The notes beneath the pieces are model-generated. The model had not been told where the DNA came from. It did not search any database and saw nothing but the letters and a program-made list of their open reading frames with translations. The position numbers were made by a program, and so were the translations under genes. Positions 53,891 to 62,948 of a stretch of 64,000 bases of DNA are shown in pieces (within the stretch, counting starts at the first letter, position 1; the number at the start of each line of letters is the position of its first letter). Source of the stretch: Thalassospira sp. (GTDB lineage Bacteria > Pseudomonadota > Alphaproteobacteria > Rhodospirillales > Thalassospiraceae); NCBI RefSeq assembly GCF_030690045.1, contig NZ_JAUYHK010000019.1, forward strand, positions 1 through 64,000. The letters run 5' to 3'.

Positions 53891-54097
53891 GGCACCTGAC
53901 GGGTCTGGGACAATTGAAATACATTTGTTGTCTTTCATACGCCGACGGCCTGCAATCGACAACCGGGCAGGATGCTGCAATGCATAATTTATCGGTTTTG
54001 GTTGGCCGCGCATTTCTGTATACAGGGGGCATCATGAGTCACACAGGCCCACAATGTCTGGCTCGCAGAATTCACATCAGGAACGAAGGACGCACAG

Positions 54098-54454
54098 ATG
54101 GCCAAATACTGGGTTATCGGGGGCACCTATCAGGATACCGGGTTTGACAAACCGGTTGGCGACGAAGCCCGCATCGGCCCGTTTGACAGCTTTGAAGATG
54201 CGGAAAAGCATTGGTCGAAAATGGCATGGCAGTCGGTGGACGATGCCAATTCCCGTTACCGGATCGAACGCGACGAGGAATACTGGGTGGTTGGCGGTGA
54301 ATATGAAAACACCGATTTCGACAAGCCGGTCGGCGGTGCCGAAGAACGCCACGGCCCCTTCGCCAGTTTCGCCGAGGCCGAAAAGGAATGGTCGCGACTG
54401 GCATGGCAGAATGTTGATAACTGCAATTGCCGCTATCGCGTTACCGAAGGCTGA
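54098..54454 (+). CDS. DUF4170 protein, internally duplicated
   Basis: 118 residues formed of two similar halves: residues 1-57 (MAKYWVIGGTYQDTGFDKPVG...) and about 60-116 (EYWVVGGEYENTDFDKPVG...), each with GPFxSFxxAEKxWSxxAWQxVD and ending in CRYR or SRYR. This is the DUF4170 domain found in Alphaproteobacteria, function unknown. GAAGG precedes ATG 54098. It has its own terminator and stands alone between ubiD and the methyltransferase gene. Confidence 0.88.
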   Translation: MAKYWVIGGTYQDTGFDKPVGDEARIGPFDSFEDAEKHWSKMAWQSVDDANSRYRIERDEEYWVVGGEYENTDFDKPVGGAEERHGPFASFAEAEKEWSRLAWQNVDNCNCRYRVTEG

Positions 54455-54479
54455 GCAGGTCAGATAATCTGAAAATATG

Positions 54480-54511
54480 AATGGCGGCATCACATGGTGC
54501 CGCCATTTTGC
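54480..54511 (+). terminator. Terminator after the DUF4170 gene
   Basis: AATGGCGGCA (54480-54489) / TGCCGCCATT (54498-54507), then TTG. Confidence 0.75.
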
Positions 54512-54635
54512 ATGATATTGGATGGTGTTGCTGTTACTGGCCGTTTACCGGAGTCGGAATCATCATCTCACCTCCCTGATATGGGTCAACCCGATAAGGG
54601 TGACAGGCAGTGGTGGGCTTGTAAAGCCTTGCGGA

Positions 54636-55346
54636 TCAGGCATCCCGATCGGGCAAAAGCTGCCAGACGCGGGTAAATTTGGTATCGACATCCTCAACCG
54701 CAATATCAACCGGCACGTCATAGGTTTCCAACTCGTCAATATTGCGGGTCGGGGCATAGGTCCGGCCCGGATCGGCAAGGATGACGGTGGTGCCAAGGCG
54801 AGCTTCGTCCATTAACCAGGTCAGAATCGCATTCGCCATGGTTTGCTGGTAACAGACATCCCCGGCAAAAATCACGTCCCAGCGCCGGGTGGTGCCGGTG
54901 GTGCCGACCAGATCATCGGTCAGGGTGTCAAAGGCCACCTTGTTGCGCGTCGCATTCAGGCGCGTTGCCGCAATCGCCACCGGATCAATGTCATTGGCGG
55001 TGACATGGCCCGCCCCGGCCATCACGCACGCAATCGCCTGCATGCCGCCGCCGCACGCGAAATCCAGCACATTCTTGCCGCGCACCAGTTCGGGATGATC
55101 CAGAATATAGCGCGCAATCGCCTGCCCACCGGGCCAGGCAAAGGCCCAATAGGGCGGCGGGATATCCATCACGCCCAGCATATCCTCGGTCGCCTGCCAC
55201 AGCGGGGTGATATGGGTCGCCAGATACATGTCGATTTCCGGGGTCAACGGCACCCGTGCGGGAATGGTGAAAACATCAATCAGATCGGTAAAGCGCGGAT
55301 CATCAATTGCGGGCGCGAACGCATCGGCAAAGACATTGTCATTCAT
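54636..55346 (-). CDS. METTL20-like protein lysine methyltransferase
   Basis: 236 residues. The Nnt1/METTL20 signature PPYWAFAWPGGQAIARYILDHPELV precedes the SAM site VLDFACGGGMQAIACVMAGA and VTANDIDPVA, then DVIFAGDVCYQQ. In characterised relatives (human METTL20 and its Agrobacterium homologue) the substrate is the beta subunit of electron transfer flavoprotein. That assignment here is by family resemblance. ATG 55346 starts it. It lies between ubiD/DUF4170 and ubiA, on the minus strand. Confidence 0.87.
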   Translation of the reverse strand: MNDNVFADAFAPAIDDPRFTDLIDVFTIPARVPLTPEIDMYLATHITPLWQATEDMLGVMDIPPPYWAFAWPGGQAIARYILDHPELVRGKNVLDFACGGGMQAIACVMAGAGHVTANDIDPVAIAATRLNATRNKVAFDTLTDDLVGTTGTTRRWDVIFAGDVCYQQTMANAILTWLMDEARLGTTVILADPGRTYAPTRNIDELETYDVPVDIAVEDVDTKFTRVWQLLPDRDA

Positions 55347-55443
55347 TCACAGCCACCCATCACCTTTTCGGCATTGCGTCAGCATCTCCTGACTGCCGGG
55401 GCTTACGGCCTTTAGGGGCGGCTGGCAAGCGGGATTGCTGCGT

Positions 55444-56373
55444 TTACCTCGCCAGACCGGCAATCACAATCGCGGCCAGCACCAGCAACCCGAAATCCCG
55501 GTTCGATTTGAATCGTTTCAGGCAATTGGCAGCATTGTCAATTTGCACGGTGCGGACCTGCCAGACCAGATGCAGGCAGGCCACCGCCAGCAACGGGAAA
55601 TAAACCCAATGCATCCCCGCCAACCCGCCCGAAATTGCCAAAAGCGCGGTGGTGACGCAATAAAATCCCATCACCCATTGCGGGGTGGCATCGCCAAGGC
55701 GCAGGGCCAGCGATTTAAGACCGATCTTGCGGTCATCTTCCTTGTCCTGATGGGCATAAATCGTGTCATAGCCCAGCGTCCAGAAAAAGCCCGCGACATA
55801 CATCACAATCGCGGCCGGGGCGACGTCACCGGTCACGGCGGCCCAACCGACCAGCGCCCCCCAGTTAAAGGTCAGGCCCAACACAGCTTGCGGCCAGTAT
55901 GTGATACGCTTCATAAACGGATAGGTGATGACCAGTGGCAATGAACAAATGCCGACAATGATCGCCTCGATCCGGAATTGCACCAGTACCAGCAACCCGA
56001 TCAGCAGCAATACCCCCAGAAAGACCATCGCCTGCCAGACATTGACCTGACCGGATGGTAACGGGCGGGTGGCGGTGCGTTCAACCCGGCCATCGAAATT
56101 GCGATCCGCCAGATCATTGACCACGCATCCGGCCCCGCGCATGATGATTGCGCCAATCGCAAACCACACCATCATCAGAATGTCGGGCGCACCATTCGCG
56201 GCCATGGCGGTCGCCCACCAGCAGGGCAGCAACAAAAGCCATGTGCCAATCGGCCGGTCCAGCCGGGCGAGTTTCAAATAAGGGCGCACCGATGCGGGCG
56301 CAAAGCGGTCGATCCAGCCATCTTGCGGCATGTCGTTTTTCGGAGTGTGTAAAGGCTGGTTGACCTGTGCCAT
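55444..56373 (-). CDS. ubiA: 4-hydroxybenzoate polyprenyltransferase
   Basis: 309 residues with about eight TM helices. The two aspartate-rich motifs are NDLADRNFDGRVERTATRPL and GYDTIYAHQDKEDDRKIGLKS. It attaches the polyprenyl tail to 4-hydroxybenzoate in ubiquinone synthesis. ATG 56373 has AAGG 6 nt upstream. A longer frame to 56427 would overlap the divergent rsmE start. ubiD, the next pathway enzyme, is on the same strand downstream but separated by a METTL20-like gene and DUF4170 on the other strand. Confidence 0.94.
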   Translation of the reverse strand: MAQVNQPLHTPKNDMPQDGWIDRFAPASVRPYLKLARLDRPIGTWLLLLPCWWATAMAANGAPDILMMVWFAIGAIIMRGAGCVVNDLADRNFDGRVERTATRPLPSGQVNVWQAMVFLGVLLLIGLLVLVQFRIEAIIVGICSLPLVITYPFMKRITYWPQAVLGLTFNWGALVGWAAVTGDVAPAAIVMYVAGFFWTLGYDTIYAHQDKEDDRKIGLKSLALRLGDATPQWVMGFYCVTTALLAISGGLAGMHWVYFPLLAVACLHLVWQVRTVQIDNAANCLKRFKSNRDFGLLVLAAIVIAGLAR

Positions 56374-56425
56374 AATGACCTTATGTAACGCCTTGCAAAT
56401 ATCTGCTTTTTTCCCAGGGACCGTC

Positions 56426-57226
56426 ATGACCGAAGAATTACCCCGCGCCCGGCAGCGACTGTTTGTTCATCACGCCATTTTGCCCGGCGGCGAGATTGCG
56501 CTCAGCCCTGAACAATCTCATTACCTTGAACATGTCATGCGGCTCAAGCCCGGAACGGCAATTAAAATATTTAACGGGCTGGACGGCGAATGGCGGGCGA
56601 CCATTACCGAACTGCGCAAAAAGACCGGCATCGTCACCGCCGAAACCCGGTTGCGAGAACAGGTGTTTGAAAACGGGCCGATTTTGGCCTTTGCACCGAT
56701 CAAAAAACAACGTCTGGATTTTCTGATTGAAAAGGCGGTTGAAATGGGGGCCAGCAGTTTGCAGCCGATCCTGACCGCCCATACGATCACGGGCAAGGTG
56801 CGGCTGGATCGGCTGCATGCGCAGGTGATCGAGGCCGCCGAACAGTGCGAACGCCTGACCATTCCCGAAATTCATCATCCGGTGAAATTGTCTGACTGGT
56901 TGGCAAACTGGCCGGAAAACAGCCATTTATTGTTCTGCGATGAAACCGGCGGCGGCTCACCAATTGGTGATGTGCTGTCTCGGCTCTTGGCAAAGGACGC
57001 TGGCTCGGCTATCGACAATGTTAATGTTGTCAACCATGCACTCGTGATTGGACCCGAAGGCGGATTCGCCCCTGATGAGATCGACCGGATAAAACGCCAG
57101 CCCTTTGCCACGCCGATCAGCCTTGGCCCCCGTATCTTGCGGGCGGAAACCGCGGCGATTGCGGCTTTGGCGGTGTATCAGGATCGCATCGGCGACTGGA
57201 CCGCACGCCCCGTCACGAGAGATTAG
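56426..57226 (+). CDS. rsmE: 16S rRNA (uracil(1498)-N(3))-methyltransferase
   Basis: 266 residues ([22 protein letters not shown]). The PUA-like N-terminus with [12 protein letters not shown] is followed by the SPOUT knotted domain with [30 protein letters not shown], typical of RsmE. ATG 56426 has AGGGA upstream. An in-frame start at 56330 would overlap ubiA. It lies 11 nt before gshA, so the two are probably one operon, a neighbourhood common in Alphaproteobacteria. Confidence 0.95.
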   Translation: MTEELPRARQRLFVHHAILPGGEIALSPEQSHYLEHVMRLKPGTAIKIFNGLDGEWRATITELRKKTGIVTAETRLREQVFENGPILAFAPIKKQRLDFLIEKAVEMGASSLQPILTAHTITGKVRLDRLHAQVIEAAEQCERLTIPEIHHPVKLSDWLANWPENSHLLFCDETGGGSPIGDVLSRLLAKDAGSAIDNVNVVNHALVIGPEGGFAPDEIDRIKRQPFATPISLGPRILRAETAAIAALAVYQDRIGDWTARPVTRD

Positions 57227-57237
57227 GGAATATCTGT

Positions 57238-58608
57238 ATGTCAGTTAGTGCCGCCACGGGCGATGCGCCGATCATTGAAGGCCGCCGCCAGCTTGTCGAA
57301 TGGTTCGAATCCGGTAACAAACCCAAACGCGATTGGGCGATTGGCACCGAACACGAAAAATTCGCTTTTACCAAAGAAGATCTGCGCCCGATCCCTTATG
57401 AAGGGCCGCGTGGCGTCAAGGCACTGCTGACCGGATTGCAGGCCCGGTTTGACTGGGAACCGATCATTGAAAACGGCAATGTCATTGCGCTTGCCAAGGA
57501 TAAATGTTCGGTGTCGCTGGAACCGGGCGGGCAGATTGAATTGTCCGGTGCGCCGCTGAAAAATATTCACCAGACCTGCGGCGAAGTGCATCAACATCTG
57601 TTTGAAATCCGCGAAATCTGCGCCGATCTTGACATCGACATGATCGGCATCGGCCATCAACCGAAATGGTCGCGCGACGATACCCCCTGGATGCCCAAGG
57701 GCCGTTACGAGATCATGCGCAATTATATGCCCAAGGTCGGGTCGATGGGCCTTGATATGATGCTGCGGACCTCGACCATTCAGGTCAATCTGGATTTCGC
57801 GTCCGAGGCGGATATGGTCAACAAGTTCCGCACCTCGCTGGCCTTGCAGCCGGTGGCAACTGCCCTGTTTGCCTCATCCCCTTTTGTCGATGGTAAACCC
57901 AGCGGCTTTTTGTCGTCGCGGTCCCATGTCTGGACCGATACCGACCCGGACCGGTGTGGCATGTTGCCGTTTGTGTTTGAAGACGGGTTCGGGTTTGAAC
58001 GGTATGTCGATTACATGCTTGATGTGCCGATGTATTTTGTCTATCGCGATGGCAAATACATCAATGCGGCGGGCAAATCGTTTCGCGATTTCATGGCCGG
58101 AAAACTTGATGTGATGCCGGGCGAACGTCCGACCCTTAATGACTGGTCGGATCACATGACCACCGCCTTTCCCGAAGTCCGTTTGAAAAAGTTCCTTGAA
58201 ATGCGCGGGGCCGATGGCGGGCCGTGGAAACGCATTTGTGCATTGCCGGCCTTTTGGGTGGGATTGCTGTATGATGATGCCGCCCTTGCTGCGGCATGGG
58301 AACTGGTGGCTGATCTGACCCCGGATGAACGCGATGCCCTGCGCAATGACGTGCCGAAACTGGGCCTGAAAACGCCGTTTAAAAACGGCACCTTGCAGGA
58401 TCTGGCCAAAGACGTGGTGGCCGTGTCAAAACAGGGCCTTAAAAGCCGGGCGCGGCTGGACAGTTATGGCGATGATGAAAGCCATTTCATCGAAGGTCTG
58501 GAAGATGTTGCCGAAAGCGGTCGCACTTTGGCCGAAGAATTTCTTGATTTGTATGAAACGCGCTGGAACGGGTCGGTGGACCCGGTTTTTCGCGAATATG
58601 CCTATTGA
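57238..58608 (+). CDS. gshA: Glutamate--cysteine ligase (plant/alphaproteobacterial type)
   Basis: First enzyme of glutathione synthesis. 456 residues of the GshA/GCS2 type found in plants and Alphaproteobacteria rather than the E. coli type. [16 protein letters not shown] (metal-binding Glu), [40 protein letters not shown] and [19 protein letters not shown] are diagnostic. The plant enzyme has redox-active Cys; the role of Cys here is unknown. A GGT family gene is 23 kb upstream. Followed by a strong terminator. Confidence 0.95.
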   Translation: MSVSAATGDAPIIEGRRQLVEWFESGNKPKRDWAIGTEHEKFAFTKEDLRPIPYEGPRGVKALLTGLQARFDWEPIIENGNVIALAKDKCSVSLEPGGQIELSGAPLKNIHQTCGEVHQHLFEIREICADLDIDMIGIGHQPKWSRDDTPWMPKGRYEIMRNYMPKVGSMGLDMMLRTSTIQVNLDFASEADMVNKFRTSLALQPVATALFASSPFVDGKPSGFLSSRSHVWTDTDPDRCGMLPFVFEDGFGFERYVDYMLDVPMYFVYRDGKYINAAGKSFRDFMAGKLDVMPGERPTLNDWSDHMTTAFPEVRLKKFLEMRGADGGPWKRICALPAFWVGLLYDDAALAAAWELVADLTPDERDALRNDVPKLGLKTPFKNGTLQDLAKDVVAVSKQGLKSRARLDSYGDDESHFIEGLEDVAESGRTLAEEFLDLYETRWNGSVDPVFREYAY

Positions 58609-58616
58609 TGACAATC

Positions 58617-58650
58617 GGGGCGGTGGGTAAAACCACCGCCCCGCCTGTTT
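58617..58650 (+). terminator. Terminator of gshA
   Basis: GGGGCGGTGG (58617-58626) / CCACCGCCCC (58633-58642), then GCCTGTTTTC. Confidence 0.85.
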
Positions 58651-58678
58651 TCAGGAATGATAAAAGGATAACCGCCTG

Positions 58679-58990
58679 ATGAAAGCCAACCGTTGCGAAA
58701 CCATGAAGGATGTCCGCGCCAATGTGGACCGCGTTGACCGGTTGCTGGTGGCCCTTTTGGCGGAACGGTTAAATTACATCGAACAGGCCGCCCGCATCAA
58801 ACCGTCCCGCGATGCGGTCCGTGATGAGGACCGCATCGAAGACGTGATTGCCAAAGTCCGCGCCCAAAGCCGGATTGACGGATTTGATCCCGACATCGCC
58901 GAACGTCTGTGGCGGTCGATGATGGAAGATTTCATCGATCACGAATTCATCACATGGGATGATTTGCGGGATCGTCAAACCAGTTCCTGA
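58679..58990 (+). CDS. Chorismate mutase (AroQ class)
   Basis: 103 residues, all-helical AroQ fold: DVRANVDRVDRLLVALLAERLNYIEQAARIK supplies the first active-site Arg and the Lys, and RDEDRIEDVIAKVRAQS the next. Converts chorismate to prephenate for Phe and Tyr. The size fits the stand-alone type, though PchB-like (isochorismate pyruvate lyase) proteins look similar. It starts 70 bp after gshA, and its last 41 bp overlap the end of the convergent glpD. Confidence 0.85.
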   Translation: MKANRCETMKDVRANVDRVDRLLVALLAERLNYIEQAARIKPSRDAVRDEDRIEDVIAKVRAQSRIDGFDPDIAERLWRSMMEDFIDHEFITWDDLRDRQTSS

Positions 58991-60455
58991 CCGCCGCAAT
59001 ATCCTGTTTCGCCATGCCAAGGCCCAGCTTGCTGCGTCGCCACAACACGTCATCGGTATTTGTCGCCCATTCGGTGCGCACCAGAAACCGCAATTCGGCG
59101 TCATACAGGCCGGGGGCAATTTCCGGCCCCAAATCTGCGATGTTTTGGGCATCGGGTGCAATATCATGCAGTCGGGTGCCATAACTGCGGGCCCAGCGTG
59201 CCCGGATCGATGATGGCACCCACGGCAATTTGTCGCCAAGATGCCGCACAAAGCCGTCAAAATCGCCATCGGGAATATCGCCGCCCGGCAAGGTCGCCGA
59301 TGCCGTCCATGTCGGGGCGTGATTGTCCAGATACGGGCACAGTTTTGCCAGCGCATGTTCGGCCAGCCTGCGATAGGTGGTGATTTTCCCGCCATAAATC
59401 GACAGCAAGGCCGGTTTGCCATTGCCGCCGGTATCAAGATCAAACACATAATCGCGGGTCACGGCCGAGGCATTGTTGTTGCGGTCATCATAAAGCGGCC
59501 GCACGCCGGAATAATGCCAGACAACCTGATCGCGGGTCGCAGGCGTTTTGAAATAACCATTCACCAGATCCAGCAAATAGCCGATTTCGCCTTCGGTAAT
59601 TTCAACCTTGGCCGGATCGGCATCATAGGGGACGTCGGTGGTGCCGATCAGGGTGTAGTCATTCTGATAGGGGATGGCAAAGGCAATGCGGCCATCGCCA
59701 TTCTGGAAAATATAACAATGATCGCCGTCATAAAGACGTGGCACGACAATGTGACTGCCCTTGACCAGACGCAACCCCGCCGCCGCCCGGTTGATCCCGG
59801 CACTGCTGACGATTTCCGATACCCACGGCCCGGCAGCATTGACCACGGCGCGCGCTGTAACGGTATGGGTGCCGATATCATCGGCAAGTGTGGCGGTCCA
59901 CAGATCATCACCGCGCAACAGGGTGGTGCAACGGGTGCGGGTTTTGATTGCCGCCCCGCGGGCCTGCGCATCCAGCGCATTGAGAACCACAAGGCGGGCA
60001 TCATCGACCCAGCAATCGGCATAGGAAAAGGCAGTGGTATATTTGTCTGCCAATGGCGCGCCTTCGATGCTGCCCGGCAGCGACAATTTACGCGATCCCG
60101 GCAGTTTCTTGCGGCGGCTGAGATGGTCATACAAAAACAGACCGGCGCGCAACATCCATTGCGGGCGCAGACCGCGATGATGCGGCAAAACAAAGGTCAG
60201 CGGCCAGATAATATGCGGGGCAGCGGCCAGCAACACTTCGCGTTCCTGAAGGGCTTCGCGCACCAGCCGGAATTCGTAATGTTCAAGATAACGCAATCCG
60301 CCATGAACAAGTTTGGTACTGGCCGACGATGTGGCGGATGCCAGATCGTTTTTTTCAACCAGCAGCACAGAAAGGCCGCGTCCGGCGGCATCACGGGCAA
60401 TACCGGCCCCGTTGATGCCGCCGCCGACGACCAGAAGGTCGTAAGGTTCAGACAC
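58950..60455 (-). CDS. glpD: Glycerol-3-phosphate dehydrogenase (FAD, GlpD type)
   Basis: 501 residues: the FAD-binding MSEPYDLLVVGGGINGAGIARDAAGRGLSV, SSASTKLVHGGLRYLEHYEFRLV, GTHTVTARAVVNAAGPW and C-terminal domain YGGKITTYRRLAEHAL. Membrane-associated enzyme oxidising glycerol 3-phosphate to dihydroxyacetone phosphate, with ubiquinone as acceptor. GTG 60455 starts one nt after the stop of the phnE-like gene, so it is the last gene of the phnDCEE operon. No glpK, glpF or glpR is present. Its 3' end overlaps the chorismate mutase gene on the other strand. Confidence 0.93.
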   Translation of the reverse strand: MSEPYDLLVVGGGINGAGIARDAAGRGLSVLLVEKNDLASATSSASTKLVHGGLRYLEHYEFRLVREALQEREVLLAAAPHIIWPLTFVLPHHRGLRPQWMLRAGLFLYDHLSRRKKLPGSRKLSLPGSIEGAPLADKYTTAFSYADCWVDDARLVVLNALDAQARGAAIKTRTRCTTLLRGDDLWTATLADDIGTHTVTARAVVNAAGPWVSEIVSSAGINRAAAGLRLVKGSHIVVPRLYDGDHCYIFQNGDGRIAFAIPYQNDYTLIGTTDVPYDADPAKVEITEGEIGYLLDLVNGYFKTPATRDQVVWHYSGVRPLYDDRNNNASAVTRDYVFDLDTGGNGKPALLSIYGGKITTYRRLAEHALAKLCPYLDNHAPTWTASATLPGGDIPDGDFDGFVRHLGDKLPWVPSSIRARWARSYGTRLHDIAPDAQNIADLGPEIAPGLYDAELRFLVRTEWATNTDDVLWRRSKLGLGMAKQDIAAVRNWFDDPANHPM

Positions 60456-60456
60456 G

Positions 60457-61281
60457 TCAGATCACCTTTTTTCGCAACCAGGCGGCCAAAGCTTCGCCAA
60501 TGATCACCAGAACAATGATCGCCAGCAAAATGGTGGCCACGGTTTGCCAGGCAAAGGTATCAATCGCACCTTGCAGAACGATGCCGATCCCGCCAGCCCC
60601 GACCAAACCCAGAACCGTACTTTCGCGCAGGTTAATGTCCCAGCGCAGGATGGAAACGGCAAAGAAGGTTGGCATGACTTGCGGCACAACACCGTAAATC
60701 AGGATTTTAAAACGGGATGCACCAACGGCCTCAAGGGCCTCAATTGGCGCACGGTCAATTTCCTCGATCGCCTCGCCCAGCAATTTGCCGATAAAGCCGA
60801 TCGAACGGAAAATAATCGCCAGAATACCGGCCATCACGCCGGGGCCGAAAATCGCCACAAACAGCAACGCCCAGATGATGGTGTTGACCGACCGCGACGA
60901 TACCAGAATAAACCGGCCAATCCACAGCGTCACCTTGTTGGGGGTGGTGTTCTGGGCGGCAATCAGGGCAATCGGCAGGGATAGAAACACGGCAAAAAAC
61001 GTCGCAATCGTTGCGATATTGATGGTTTCAAGCAACGTGATGGCGATCATTTCCCATTGATCAAGCGATGGCGGATACATGCGGCCAAACAGATCGCCCA
61101 TCTGCTGGGGCGCATCCCACAGCCACGGCCAGATGATATTGATGGTTGATAACGACCAGACCGTAGCCAGTACGATCCCGCCAAACATGGCAAAGCGTAG
61201 CCAGCGTTGTTTGGGAGTATGGCGGGACCATTCGCGATGTGCGATGGCGTCCGGCCCGGAATGTTGAGACGTGGTTACCAT
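60457..61281 (-). CDS. phnE: Phosphonate-type ABC transporter permease (PhnE), second copy
   Basis: 274 residues from ATG 61281 (MVTTSQHSGPD), GGAGG upstream. About six TM segments and the EAA-type motif (GEAIEEIDRAPIEALEAVGASRFKILIYGVVPQ), the site that contacts PhnC. Overlaps the other permease by 7 nt. It is about as long as its partner but clearly diverged, so they form a heterodimeric channel rather than a recent duplication. Confidence 0.92.
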   Translation of the reverse strand: MVTTSQHSGPDAIAHREWSRHTPKQRWLRFAMFGGIVLATVWSLSTINIIWPWLWDAPQQMGDLFGRMYPPSLDQWEMIAITLLETINIATIATFFAVFLSLPIALIAAQNTTPNKVTLWIGRFILVSSRSVNTIIWALLFVAIFGPGVMAGILAIIFRSIGFIGKLLGEAIEEIDRAPIEALEAVGASRFKILIYGVVPQVMPTFFAVSILRWDINLRESTVLGLVGAGGIGIVLQGAIDTFAWQTVATILLAIIVLVIIGEALAAWLRKKVI

Positions 61282-62087
61282 ATGTTCCTCCGGATCCGGC
61301 CGCTGATGGCTTCGCTGATCAGGATCACGCCGATAATGCACAGCGTAATCGCCAGCGCGAAGTCATAGTCATAGCGCCGAAAGGCATTCATCAGGGTCGA
61401 GCCGATACCACCTGCCCCCACAATCCCGACCACCGCCGATGCGCGCAGATTGCTGTCAAGCTGATAGATCGCAAGACCGATCTGGCGCGGCATGATTTGC
61501 GGGATAACGGCATAAAGCATGGTGATAAAGGTCGCCCCTCCGGCGGCCCGGATGGCTTCGACCTGCCCCCAGTCGATTTCTTCAATCCGTTCGGCCAGCA
61601 TTTTGGCAACGAACCCGATGGAATAGAAGATCAGGGTCAAAATCCCGGCCAGCGGACCAAAACCCACCGCCTTGACGAACAGGATGGCAACAATCACCGG
61701 GTGGAAACTGCGCGCGATGATGATGATGGCGCGCCCGATATGATAAAGCCATTTCGGCGCGACATTGGATGCGGCGGCAAAGGCAATCGGCACGCTCAGC
61801 AACACGCCAAACAGGGTGGATACAATGGCGATCTTGATGCTTTCAAGAAAACCCTGAATCACCAGTTCACCCCGGATGAATTCCGGCGGAAACGCTCCCT
61901 TGAAGATGCGAATGGCGCGTGGAATGCCTTGTTCGATACGGTCCCAGTCAAAGGGCAGGCTGGTAATCGCCCACCAGACATAGGCCAGCACCCCGATAAT
62001 CACCGTCCAGCGCACCACCGGATTGGCGATGAAAGACGGTTTTTTCCAGGTGCGATGGCCCGTTGGTTTTTCAACGGAACTGGTCAT
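61275..62087 (-). CDS. phnE: Phosphonate-type ABC transporter permease (PhnE), first copy
   Basis: 270 residues, six TM segments, EAA-like loop (AERIEEIDWGQVEAIRAAGGATFITMLYAVIPQIMP). Start overlaps the phnC stop by 1 nt (TAATG). Together with its neighbour it forms the transmembrane part of a phosphonate, phosphite or related organophosphate importer. Confidence 0.92.
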   Translation of the reverse strand: MTSSVEKPTGHRTWKKPSFIANPVVRWTVIIGVLAYVWWAITSLPFDWDRIEQGIPRAIRIFKGAFPPEFIRGELVIQGFLESIKIAIVSTLFGVLLSVPIAFAAASNVAPKWLYHIGRAIIIIARSFHPVIVAILFVKAVGFGPLAGILTLIFYSIGFVAKMLAERIEEIDWGQVEAIRAAGGATFITMLYAVIPQIMPRQIGLAIYQLDSNLRASAVVGIVGAGGIGSTLMNAFRRYDYDFALAITLCIIGVILISEAISGRIRRNIW

Positions 62088-62881
62088 TATGATACGGCCT
62101 CGCGCTGCAAGTCGGCCTCACCGGTTTCGCCGCGTTCTTCGGCAGGAACCCCGGCATAGATTTCTTCCATGGCGTCATGGGTCAGATCGACGGGCAGGCC
62201 ATCAAAAATGATGCGGCCAAACCGCATGCCGACGATGCGCTGGGTATATTCCTTGGCCTCGGTCACATTATGGATATTGATCAGGACCGGCAGATGCAAT
62301 TCCGAGGCAAGGGCGCGCAACAATTCCATGATCTGCCGTGATGTTTTTGGATCAAGGGACGCGGTCGGTTCGTCTGCCAGCAGGATTTCAGGTTCCTGCA
62401 TCAGGGCGCGCACAACGCCCACACGCTGGCGCTCACCGCCGGATAATTCATCGGCGCGTTTGTTGGCGTAATGGGCAATACCGACACGTTCCATCAATTG
62501 AAAGGCGCGGTCGATGTCATTTTGCGGAAAATTGCGGGTCACAGCACGCCATGTCGGCACATATCCCAGGCGACCCGACAAAACATTTTCCATCACCGTC
62601 AGGCGGTTGATCAGGTTAAATCCCTGAAAAATCATCCCGATGCGCCGACGTGCCAGACGTAACCCGGTGCCCGAAAGCGTTGTCAGTTCGGTGCCGTTAA
62701 GGTCAATCGACCCGGATGTCGGTTCAACCAGCCGGTTGATGCAGCGCAAAAGCGTGCTTTTGCCTGCCCCCGATGCGCCGATAATGGCAACGACGCTTTC
62801 GCCGGGAACTTCAAGATTGAGATTCTTGAGGACGGGCTCGTCCTTGCCATAGCGTTTGACCAGATCTTTGATACGCAGCAT
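62087..62881 (-). CDS. phnC: Phosphonate-type ABC transporter ATP-binding protein (PhnC)
   Basis: 264 residues: Walker [19 protein letters not shown], signature [20 protein letters not shown], Walker [14 protein letters not shown], and [23 protein letters not shown] near the switch His. Matches PhnC in length. About 70 bp after phnD, with a terminator-like hairpin in between. Confidence 0.93.
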   Translation of the reverse strand: MLRIKDLVKRYGKDEPVLKNLNLEVPGESVVAIIGASGAGKSTLLRCINRLVEPTSGSIDLNGTELTTLSGTGLRLARRRIGMIFQGFNLINRLTVMENVLSGRLGYVPTWRAVTRNFPQNDIDRAFQLMERVGIAHYANKRADELSGGERQRVGVVRALMQEPEILLADEPTASLDPKTSRQIMELLRALASELHLPVLINIHNVTEAKEYTQRIVGMRFGRIIFDGLPVDLTHDAMEEIYAGVPAEERGETGEADLQREAVS

Positions 62882-62892
62882 GAAGCTACCCC

Positions 62893-62929
62893 GAAAAAAG
62901 ACTGCCGGGACCCAAACGATCCCGGCAGG
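62893..62929 (-). terminator. Attenuator-like terminator between phnD and phnC
   Basis: Minus strand: CTGCCGGGA (62928-62920), a 9-nt loop, TCCCGGCAG (62910-62902), then TCTTTTTTCGG. It would end most transcripts after phnD and let a fraction read through to phnCEE-glpD. Confidence 0.8.
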
Positions 62930-62948
62930 ATGTCATTGAAACAAAGGA

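Noticed and set aside
59241-60503. A 420-codon open frame antisense to glpD.
   Set aside because: It is the mirror frame of a strongly conserved gene in GC-rich DNA, with no Shine-Dalgarno sequence and no family motif.
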